DNA of 12,226 bases from assembly GCA_020434085.1 (NCBI GenBank), contig JAGRBM010000553.1, positions 1 through 12,226 of the forward strand, in the 5' to 3' direction. The notes beneath the pieces are model-generated. The model was not told the origin of the DNA, ran no database searches, and worked only from the letters and a program-made list of their open reading frames with translations. This stretch comes from Chrysiogenia bacterium (GTDB taxonomy: Bacteria; JAGRBM01). How positions within the stretch are numbered: position 1 is the first letter of the stretch; every line of letters begins with the position of its first letter. Position numbers and translations under genes: made by a program. Shown in pieces: positions 6,745-12,226 of this stretch.

Positions 6745-8549
6745 ATCGAGAGAAGGCGACCGACTTTATCGAGCCGATTGGCGATCTCTTCGGCGCTGAG
6801 CGCCGGCTGTGCCGGAGCGGCCACGGGAGCCGGCTCCTCACCCGCGAGTTCTTCTTCCAGCGAGGCCATGGCCGCCGCCTCGGGCTCCGGTGCGGCTGCG
6901 ACGGGCTCAGGGGCCTCGGGCTCCGGCGCGGGGGGCGCGGGGGCTTCCCAGCCGGAGGCCGTGGAATCCCCCTCATCATCGTGTATCCCACCGAAGTCGA
7001 TATCGGCGGTCGTATCGCCAATTTCGGAGGATTCTTCTTCCTCTCCGAAGAGATCATCGCCCGCGGAATCGTCCTCTCCCGTGCCGAAATCAATTGCCTC
7101 GGACTCAGGCTCGGCCGCCGGTGCGGCCTCCTCTGCCGGGGCTTCGGGAGCAGGCGCCTCGGGCTCTTCGACGTCGATGGAGAAGGAATCCTCACTGTCT
7201 TCGTCGCCGAAATCGATTCCGAAGTCGCCGTCCGGCTCGGCGACCGGCGGCTCAGCAGCCGAAGCCGCGGCGTCCACCACCTCGTCCATGAAGCTCAGGT
7301 CGTCGGGCGCGCCCCCGACCGGGGCGGCAGCATCATCGAGTACATCGCTCACAGCCTCGTCGGAGAGCAGGTCGTCTCCTGCATCCCCCGCGACGTCGAT
7401 GGCAATGTCATCGCTTTCATCGATATCGATGTCGAAGGACTCGACGGGCGCCTCGGGCTCAGGCTCGGGCTCCGAGAAGTCGACTTCTTCCTCGATCACG
7501 TCCTGGGGCGTCGCCTGTTCGACGACTTCAACGATTTCTTCTTCGTCGCCGTGCTCGAACATGGAGTCGAACTGGCTGTCGAGCGCGCCATCGAGATCGC
7601 CGGTCTCATCGCCGCCGCTGAAGGGGTCGGCTGCGGGCCTCTCTTCGGCGCCAAAGCCTTCCAGATCATCGAGCCCGGCAATGGTCTCGTCCAGGCTCTC
7701 GCCGCTTTCGCCGGCTTCCCGCACCACCTGGGCCACCAGCGGGTCGATGGTATCTTCGTCCTCAAGGCTCGCAATGTCGATTTCTTCGAGCGACTCGGCC
7801 TGCACCGGCTCGGGCTCGATGGGGGCGGCCTCGGCCAGGTCGAGTTCCTCGATCGGCTCGGCCTCTTCGATGGTTTCGAGCTCCATCTCGGCGGACTCAA
7901 CTTCCATGGGCTCGACTTCGACCGGTTCGGGTTCGGCCGCGTGCATGTCGTCGAAGGGATTGACGTTCTCGATGTCGACGGGCTCGCCCGGATGTTCGGC
8001 CTCGTATTCGTCGAGCACCGACTTCACACCGGGCTCTTCTTCGGCCTCCACCAACTCGATGTCGCTCTCGCCCTCGATATCGTCGAGGTCGATCTCTTCC
8101 ATCTCTTCGGAAATATCGACGAGCGAGGGATCTTCCTTGGCTTCTTCCTGGGCGGCGAAGCCGTCCAGGTCGGCGCGGAATACCGGAAGCGAGTTGTAGA
8201 AGGCAATGCGCTCATCGGGCGGCATCTTGCGGTACTGGGCGTTGTCCATGACAAAGCCCATGGACTCGGCAAAGTCGAGCGCCATGGACTCCACGTCGGC
8301 AAATTGGTCGCGGGAGATTTCCCCCTCGCTCCAGGAATAGATGCGCGCGACGTGGCTGCTCTGATGATAGAGGTAGATCCACATCCCGAAGTTGCCCGTG
8401 TCGAACTGCGCCGAGCAGATGTAGGCCATCGTCGGTTCGGGCTCGGGAAGATCCGTCATCACCGCCGGATTATTGAGCGACGTAATAACGGAGACCACTC
8501 GTTCGGGTGGGGTATCCAGATGATTCAGTGATGGATCGAGTTCAAACAT
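6738..8549 (-). CDS. Extremely acidic protein of unknown function
   Basis: A 603-residue protein I do not recognise. Residues about 40-125 look like a compact folded domain with several aromatics (for example Met-Trp-Ile-Tyr-Leu-Tyr at 56-61). After this the chain is very acidic and probably disordered: residues 131-260 hold 51 Asp/Glu and only two Lys, and residues 305-591 contain no Lys or Arg at all. An Ile-Asp-Phe-Gly motif recurs at 445-448, 486-489 and 517-520, with related Val-Asp-Phe-Ser and Phe-Asp-Ile-Asp copies earlier. Pro-Glu-Ala stretches alternate with these. The chain ends in a short amphipathic segment (about 584-603) with the only late basic residues. There is no signal peptide or membrane helix, so it is probably cytoplasmic. 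It is first in the operon with the TPR lipoprotein and rodZ. The ATG at 8549 has only a distant AAGGA; in-frame ATGs at 8459 and 8429 are alternatives. Confidence 0.85.
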   Translation of the reverse strand: MFELDPSLNHLDTPPERVVSVITSLNNPAVMTDLPEPEPTMAYICSAQFDTGNFGMWIYLYHQSSHVARIYSWSEGEISRDQFADVESMALDFAESMGFVMDNAQYRKMPPDERIAFYNSLPVFRADLDGFAAQEEAKEDPSLVDISEEMEEIDLDDIEGESDIELVEAEEEPGVKSVLDEYEAEHPGEPVDIENVNPFDDMHAAEPEPVEVEPMEVESAEMELETIEEAEPIEELDLAEAAPIEPEPVQAESLEEIDIASLEDEDTIDPLVAQVVREAGESGESLDETIAGLDDLEGFGAEERPAADPFSGGDETGDLDGALDSQFDSMFEHGDEEEIVEVVEQATPQDVIEEEVDFSEPEPEPEAPVESFDIDIDESDDIAIDVAGDAGDDLLSDEAVSDVLDDAAAPVGGAPDDLSFMDEVVDAAASAAEPPVAEPDGDFGIDFGDEDSEDSFSIDVEEPEAPAPEAPAEEAAPAAEPESEAIDFGTGEDDSAGDDLFGEEEESSEIGDTTADIDFGGIHDDEGDSTASGWEAPAPPAPEPEAPEPVAAAPEPEAAAMASLEEELAGEEPAPVAAPAQPALSAEEIANRLDKVGRLLSIW

Positions 8550-8642
8550 GAACGGCTGGGCCGCGTTCCTTCCCGTGCCCCCTCAGACACGAAAATGCCC
8601 GGCAGTGCCCTCAGCCAGCCGAGAGAGGCTGATTTCCGCACC

Positions 8643-8671
8643 AGACTATCACCCGGCCCCGGCGCGGTCAA
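8643..8671 (-). promoter_or_regulatory. Sigma70-like promoter of the acidic protein-TPR-rodZ operon
   Basis: On the minus strand, TTGACC (8671-8666), a 17-base spacer and TAGTCT (8648-8643) give a good match to the housekeeping promoter. Transcription should begin near 8636, leaving a leader of about 87 nt before the ATG at 8549. The leader contains a small CAGCC/GGCTG hairpin. No terminator follows the upstream pfkB gene, so read-through into this operon is also possible. Confidence 0.6.
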
Positions 8672-8708
8672 CGCGCCGCGTAAGCGGATGAGCGATTGGG
8701 CGCCCGGC

Positions 8709-9617
8709 CTAGACCTTCGTGAAGCGCACGAAATCGTTGTAGCGCGCCTTGCGCTTTGCCGGGGTGGCCTTCTTCATGCCGTCCAGGGAGAAGCCCTCCA
8801 CCACGAAGGAGGCGTGGACCGAGCCGCGCACCAGAGCCTGCCGGAAGGCCTTCTCGGTGAACTTGCCCTGCCTGGCCAGCTCGCCCACCAGGCCGCCGGC
8901 AAAGGTGTCCCCGGCGCCGGTGGGATCCTTGATCATCTCCAGCGGGTAGGCCGGAAGGGCGAAGAAGTCCTTCTTCGTGAACATGGTGGCGCCGTATTCG
9001 CCGCGCTTGATGATCACGCGCCCCGGGCCCATGGTCAGCAGCTTTTTCGCGCAGGCGGCCAGGTTGAGCTCCTTCGTCAGAAGCCGGGCCTCGCCCTCGT
9101 TGATGGTGAGGACGTCGATCTTCTTGAGCAGCTTCTTGAGGGCCGGCAGCTTGATGTCGATCCACAGGTTCATGGTGTCGGCCAGAACGAGTTTGGGCTT
9201 CTTCATCTGCGAGAGGATGTCGAGCTGGAGGTCCGGGTCGAGGTTCGCCAGGAACACGATGGGCGTGTCCTTGAAGCCTTCGGGCACTTTCGGGGCGAAT
9301 TCGGCGAGCACGTTGAGCTGGGTATCGAGGGTAATGGCTTCGTTGAGATCGTCCTCGAACTTGCCCGACCAGCGAAAGGTCTTGCTTCCATCGACATACT
9401 CCAGGCCGGAGGCGTCGATCTTCTCCTTCTTGAGCATGGTCACGTGCTTGCGGGGAAAGTCCTTGCCCACCGCGCCCACCAGGCGCACCGGGGCGAGCTT
9501 GCTGGCCGAGTAGGAGAAGTACACGGCCGATCCGCCGAGTGCGTCCTTTACCTTGCCGAAAGGGGTTTCCACGTTATCGAAAGCGACGGTGCCGACCACC
9601 AGGATGGGAAGTGCCAT
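8709..9617 (-). CDS. PfkB-family sugar/nucleoside kinase
   Basis: A 302-residue ribokinase-fold kinase that should phosphorylate a hydroxymethyl group of a sugar or nucleoside with ATP. The N-terminal Gly-Gly-Ser-Ala-Val-Tyr-Phe-Ser at 28-35 corresponds to the substrate-side Gly-Gly motif. Asn-Glu-Gly-Glu at 173-176 matches the metal-linked N-x-x-E motif. Asp-Pro-Thr-Gly-Ala-Gly-Asp-Thr-Phe-Ala-Gly-Gly at 231-242 is the PfkB signature with the catalytic Asp at 237. The ATG at 9617 has GGAGAG upstream. It lies only 17 bp after mtnP, with an A-rich run in the gap, so the two are almost certainly co-transcribed. A role near methylthioadenosine or adenosine/ribose recovery is therefore likely, but the substrate is not shown by the sequence. 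It resembles the ribokinase group C subclass rather than classical ribokinase. Confidence 0.92.
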   Translation of the reverse strand: MALPILVVGTVAFDNVETPFGKVKDALGGSAVYFSYSASKLAPVRLVGAVGKDFPRKHVTMLKKEKIDASGLEYVDGSKTFRWSGKFEDDLNEAITLDTQLNVLAEFAPKVPEGFKDTPIVFLANLDPDLQLDILSQMKKPKLVLADTMNLWIDIKLPALKKLLKKIDVLTINEGEARLLTKELNLAACAKKLLTMGPGRVIIKRGEYGATMFTKKDFFALPAYPLEMIKDPTGAGDTFAGGLVGELARQGKFTEKAFRQALVRGSVHASFVVEGFSLDGMKKATPAKRKARYNDFVRFTKV

Positions 9618-9634
9618 GAGTTCTCTCCGTTTTT

Positions 9635-10504
9635 TTAATCGTCAGAAGGCAGGTAGCGGCCGATGATTAGATCGAGCCGCTTGCGGGTTTCGGCCGGTAT
9701 CTTCTCCGGCGCGGTGATGATTGCGTTGGCGATGGCCGAGGGAACCGGGACTTCCTGGGTCGAGGGAATCCTGGGCACCACGGCCTGCAGGATTTTCTTG
9801 GCGTTGGCCACGTTCTGCAGGAGCACCTTGATGACTTCTTCCACCGTGACCTCGTCGTGGCCCTCGTGCCAGCAGTCGTAGTCCGTGCTCAGCGCCAGCG
9901 TGGCGTAGGAAAGCTCGGCCTCGCGGGCGAGCTTGGCCTCGGTGGCGTTGGTCATGCCGATGACCGAGACGCCCCAGCTCCGGTAGAGATTCGACTCCGC
10001 CTTGGTGGAGAACTGGGGGCCCTCCATGCAGATGTAAGTGCCGCCGCGGTGGACGGTGACGCCCACTTCCTTGCAGGCCGCTTCGAGCGCGTCGCCGAGC
10101 GCGGGGCAGACCGGGTCGCCGTAGCTCACGTGCACGACGCATCCCTCGCCAAAGAAAGTGCTCTTGCGGGTCTTGGTCCAGTCGATGAACTGGTCGGGGA
10201 TGACCATGTGGCCGGGCGCGATCTCTTCCTTCATGGAGCCCACGGCGCTCACCGAGAGGATGCGCTGGCAACCCAGCTTCTTGAGCGCCCAGATGTTGGC
10301 GCGGTAGGGAACCTCCGAGGGCAGCAGCGGGTGGCCGCGCCCGTGGCGGGGAAGAAAGTAGAGCGTCGCATCCCCCAGGTTGCCCTTGATGATGGCGTCG
10401 GAAGTTGCGCCAAAGGGCGTATCGACGACGACTTCCTCGACGCCGGTCAGGCTTTCCATTTCGTAGAGGCCGCTGCCCCCGATGATGCCGATGATGTTTG
10501 CCAC
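9635..10504 (-). CDS. mtnP: S-methyl-5'-thioadenosine phosphorylase
   Basis: MtnP splits 5'-methylthioadenosine, a by-product of polyamine and other S-adenosylmethionine pathways, with phosphate into adenine and 5-methylthioribose-1-phosphate. The 289-residue protein has the family motifs: Gly-Gly-Ser-Gly-Leu-Tyr at 9-14, Pro-Arg-His-Gly-Arg-Gly-His at 52-58, Cys-Met-Glu-Gly-Pro-Gln-Phe-Ser-Thr-Lys-Ala-Glu-Ser at 159-171, Met-Thr-Asn-Ala-Thr-Glu-Ala-Lys-Leu-Ala-Arg-Glu-Ala at 184-196 and Ser-Thr-Asp-Tyr-Asp-Cys-Trp at 206-212. The Asp pair in the last motif favours a 6-aminopurine (MTA) over inosine-type substrates. The start is GTG at 10504 with AAAGGCGGA upstream; the normal N-terminus begins within a few residues. 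It is followed at 17 bp by pfkB and preceded by the lipid kinase at 100 bp. Confidence 0.96.
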   Translation of the reverse strand: MANIIGIIGGSGLYEMESLTGVEEVVVDTPFGATSDAIIKGNLGDATLYFLPRHGRGHPLLPSEVPYRANIWALKKLGCQRILSVSAVGSMKEEIAPGHMVIPDQFIDWTKTRKSTFFGEGCVVHVSYGDPVCPALGDALEAACKEVGVTVHRGGTYICMEGPQFSTKAESNLYRSWGVSVIGMTNATEAKLAREAELSYATLALSTDYDCWHEGHDEVTVEEVIKVLLQNVANAKKILQAVVPRIPSTQEVPVPSAIANAIITAPEKIPAETRKRLDLIIGRYLPSDD

Positions 10505-10604
10505 GACGATCCGCCTTTCCTTCGCGCGCTGGTTACTCGCTCACGCCCGGAAGCTCTCGGACGCGGCCAAACCTAGCGCCCGGGGCCGAAGATGGGAAGA
10601 CTTC

Positions 10605-11546
10605 CTATTTCTGGATGAAGCGAAGCTTCGGGCCGCAGCGAAGGCGGAAGGTCGTGATCCCGGTCTTCACGTCGCCGTCGAACATGTAGGGGTATTCCCC
10701 CTCGAGCTCGATCACCGCGTCGGTGGTGACGCGGTCGAACATGGCGCCCTTCAAAGTCTCGCCCGTGTAGATGCGCGCGAGTTGGGCGACATAGCTCACC
10801 GGAGAGAGCGCGCCGCCGAGCAGCAGGAAGTGGCCGTCCTTTTCGAGCGTGCGCGAGAAGAGCTCGAAGCCAAGCCCGATCTCCGTCACGGTGGAGGCGA
10901 AGATCGCGGTGTAGTTCTCGTAGGGCGATTCCTCGCCGCCGGCGGCGACGAAGGCACGCACCCGGTGGAAGACGCGCTGGGCGTATTTTCCCCAGACCGG
11001 CGTGCTGAGCACGAGGCGCCCGAGCACGTAGGCGCCCTTCAGAGGACCGCGGCTCTCGCCCTGGTAGTAGGCCTGCAGAAAGCTGGCGGGAAGCCCGATG
11101 CCGAAGAGGAAGCCGAGCTGCTCGCCGTTGTTGAGATCCAGAGCGTGGCGCTCGGCCACGAAGAAGCGCTCGTCGCGGCGGTATTTGTCGACAATGCGCC
11201 CGAGGATGTGCAGCGGGCTGCCCGAGAGGGTCTTCATTCCCTTGGAGATCGTGTTCATCGTCCCGCCGCGAAGCAGCGCGATGAGCGGCAACTCGCGGCC
11301 GGCCTCGGCATACATGGGGGCGAGCTTCGTGGTCACGTAGTGGAGCGTGCCGTCCCCGCCGTTGATGGCCAGGATGTCGACGCCCCGCTGGAGACACTGC
11401 TCGATGGCGTGGGGAATCTCGGCGACGCTCTGGGTCTCGATCACGATCCCGTCGCTGCCCAGCAGGGCTCGCATCTCCTCGGAGATGACCGGGTTCTTGA
11501 GATTTCTGCGTGAGTGCGGATTTGATATGACGGCAATGCCTGCCAC
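10605..11546 (-). CDS. Diacylglycerol-kinase-type lipid kinase
   Basis: A 313-residue protein of the DAGK catalytic/YegS-like fold, expected to phosphorylate a lipid such as diacylglycerol or a related alcohol with ATP. The nucleotide-binding motif Asn-Gly-Gly-Asp-Gly-Thr is at 62-67. The second glycine motif reads Gly-Gly-Thr-Met-Asn-Thr at 94-99, where relatives usually have Gly-Thr-x-Asn preceded by Pro-Leu or similar. A Phe-Asp-Gly-Asp motif at 289-292 is in the place of the usual Asp-Gly-Glu. The GTG start at 11546 has GGGAGAGG five or so bases upstream; an in-frame TTG at 11573 has no such site. The gene is transcribed from a promoter at 11621-11649 shared in position with the divergent lipoprotein gene. 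Its substrate and any link to the downstream mtnP-pfkB pair are unknown. Confidence 0.88.
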   Translation of the reverse strand: MAGIAVISNPHSRRNLKNPVISEEMRALLGSDGIVIETQSVAEIPHAIEQCLQRGVDILAINGGDGTLHYVTTKLAPMYAEAGRELPLIALLRGGTMNTISKGMKTLSGSPLHILGRIVDKYRRDERFFVAERHALDLNNGEQLGFLFGIGLPASFLQAYYQGESRGPLKGAYVLGRLVLSTPVWGKYAQRVFHRVRAFVAAGGEESPYENYTAIFASTVTEIGLGFELFSRTLEKDGHFLLLGGALSPVSYVAQLARIYTGETLKGAMFDRVTTDAVIELEGEYPYMFDGDVKTGITTFRLRCGPKLRFIQK

Positions 11547-11576
11547 GGTGCCTCTCTCCCTGGTAGCGCGCAATTG

Positions 11577-11597
11577 CGGCGCGCCCGCCGCGCGCCG
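11577..11597 (-). other. GC hairpin in the lipid-kinase leader
   Basis: A perfect 8-bp stem CGGCGCGC/GCGCGCCG with a five-base loop lies in the leader, about 30 nt before the GTG at 11546. The left arm can alternatively pair with GCGCGC at 11566-11571, so two exclusive structures are possible. It may affect translation or mRNA stability; there is no U-tract for termination. Confidence 0.5.
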
Positions 11598-11627
11598 TTG
11601 ACTCCCCGAATCACGCGGCCATAGTAT
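11598..11627 (+). promoter_or_regulatory. Promoter of the lipoprotein gene (plus strand)
   Basis: TTGACT (11598-11603), an 18-base spacer and TAGTAT (11622-11627) resemble a sigma70 promoter, with transcription starting near 11634. The leader to the ATG at 11817 would be about 180 nt. The -10 overlaps by five bases the -10 of the opposing minus-strand promoter. Confidence 0.55.
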
Positions 11628-11649
11628 TGAAAACCGGCTGATGTGGCAA
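11621..11649 (-). promoter_or_regulatory. Promoter of the lipid kinase gene (minus strand)
   Basis: On the minus strand TTGCCA (11649-11644), a 17-base spacer and TACTAT (11626-11621) match a sigma70 promoter well. Transcription should start near 11614, giving a leader of about 68 nt before the GTG. It probably drives the lipid kinase and perhaps mtnP-pfkB. It shares its -10 region with the plus-strand promoter. Confidence 0.6.
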
Positions 11650-11704
11650 TTTGAGCGGTAGAACCCGCTGACTTCAGCCCCTGGCGGCCATGTGGACGCC
11701 GGAG

Positions 11705-11726
11705 TCGTGCACGAGCACGTGCACGA
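11705..11726 (+). other. Strong hairpin in the lipoprotein leader
   Basis: TCGTGCACG, the loop AGCA, then CGTGCACGA make a perfect 9-bp stem. Each core arm CGTGCACG is itself a palindrome, so the DNA also offers two identical 8-bp dyad sites 12 bp apart centre to centre, which could be an operator. A second hairpin, CCTGGC-TGAAG-GCCAGG, follows at 11756-11772. Both precede the ribosome site of the lipoprotein gene. Confidence 0.55.
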
Positions 11727-11816
11727 TCACGACGGCCTTGGCCCCGTGCCGCCGCCCTGGCTGAAGGCCAGGCTGCCCGGCCGCGAGAGACCACCAACCA
11801 GTTCCCCGGAGCAACC

Positions 11817-12226
11817 ATGAAACGCCTCTTTCTCACCCTTGCGATCGCCCTGAGCCTGAGCGCCTGCGCCGCCGTGCCGCGCCCGGCCTTCGATACCGAG
11901 CTCTATTCCCACTACCGCGAGTCCCAGGTCACCGCCCAGCGCGGCGGGGTGATCGGCTACTTCGGCGCCCGCAAGCGCGGCGCCCGCACCGAGTGCTTCC
12001 CCGCGGCCGACAAGCACGAGTTCCGCGGCTTCACCGTGGGCACCGGATCGGTCAATCGCAAGAACATGGAACTCGTCGGGCGCGTCAACCCCGGCGACAA
12101 GCTCACCATCCACGAGATCGTCTACTTCGAAAAGCTCCCCGGCCTCTGGGCCACCGCGACGGTCGAGCCCCGCGCGGGCGAGTCCGAGGGCACCGAGTGC
12201 ATCATCAACGCCGCCGAGGGCCTGCA
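11817..12226 (+). CDS. Putative lipoprotein, 3' truncated by the window
   Basis: The ATG at 11817 has CGGAG five bases upstream, and the frame stays open for 136 codons to the window edge, so the C-terminus is missing. The N-terminus is a type II signal: Lys-Arg, a hydrophobic stretch (4-14) and the lipobox Leu-Ser-Ala-Cys at 14-17, so Cys17 should be lipidated. The residue after it is Ala, compatible with outer-membrane sorting in organisms that use an Asp+2 rule. The mature part begins with a Tyr/His/Arg stretch, is rich in basic residues early on, and has Cys at about 60 and 128. I do not recognise a family. It is divergent from the lipid kinase and has its own promoter. Confidence 0.8.
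   Translation, partial: MKRLFLTLAIALSLSACAAVPRPAFDTELYSHYRESQVTAQRGGVIGYFGARKRGARTECFPAADKHEFRGFTVGTGSVNRKNMELVGRVNPGDKLTIHEIVYFEKLPGLWATATVEPRAGESEGTECIINAAEGL

Noticed and set aside
5152-8199. A 1015-codon open frame on + running opposite rodZ, the TPR gene and the acidic gene
   Set aside because: It is antisense to three genes with clear domains, is Ser/Gly/Ala-rich without motifs, and arises because the GC-rich Glu/Ala codons on the other strand leave few stops.
6657-8531. A 624-codon open frame on + opposite the acidic protein gene
   Set aside because: It is a mirror of the Glu/Asp-rich coding strand with no motif. The minus-strand gene has a promoter, operon context and a structured N-terminal domain.
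8595-9638. Plus-strand open frame opposite the pfkB kinase
   Set aside because: It is a shadow of the kinase; the leftmost part also runs through the minus-strand promoter.
10482-11513. Plus-strand open frame opposite the lipid kinase
   Set aside because: It is antisense to a gene with clear kinase motifs and shows no family pattern.

Overview
This is a GC-rich, gene-dense bacterial chromosomal window. A partial sensory-transducer-like tail, lipobox lipoproteins, a secreted CXXCH protein, MltG, RodZ and a PilF/Tgl-type TPR lipoprotein all point to a Gram-negative (diderm) host. The gene styles and high GC suggest a deltaproteobacterial-type lineage (Myxococcota, Desulfobacterota or relatives). 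That placement is an inference from gene content, not a demonstrated taxonomy. There is no phage, transposase, CRISPR array, tRNA or rRNA gene.

Left part (1-3452). A 3' fragment of a probable methyl-accepting chemotaxis protein is followed by a YhbS-type GNAT acetyltransferase, both on +. A gene-free stretch of about 570 bp (669-1237) then holds a tandem 10-bp repeat, several perfect hairpins and palindromes, and two arms of an inverted repeat. It looks like a landing zone of dispersed palindromic (REP/BIME-like) repeats. On -, yqgF (ruvX) and mltG form a coupled pair with a GTGA stop/start overlap, ending in a hairpin terminator that overlaps the mltG stop codon. Divergent from yqgF is a small exported protein with a single CXXCH haem-binding motif and no family I recognise.

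Centre (3541-8549). argG (argininosuccinate synthase) is on + and meets the minus-strand rodZ gene stop-to-stop with no base between them. rodZ is the last gene of a three-gene operon: an extremely acidic 603-residue protein of unknown function, a TPR lipoprotein resembling the type IV pilus pilotin PilF/Tgl, and RodZ. A good sigma70-like promoter (TTGACC-17-TAGTCT) lies upstream. The pilF-rodZ adjacency is also known from gammaproteobacteria. The acidic protein is the least explained gene here and a candidate for a new envelope, polarity or pilus factor.

Right part (8709-12226). On -, a DAGK-type lipid kinase, MTA phosphorylase (mtnP) and a PfkB-family sugar/nucleoside kinase lie in one direction. 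mtnP and pfkB are 17 bp apart and probably belong to methylthioadenosine salvage. The lipid kinase diverges from a partial lipoprotein gene on + that runs off the window. Between them, two promoters on opposite strands share essentially the same -10 element, and each leader carries a strong hairpin.
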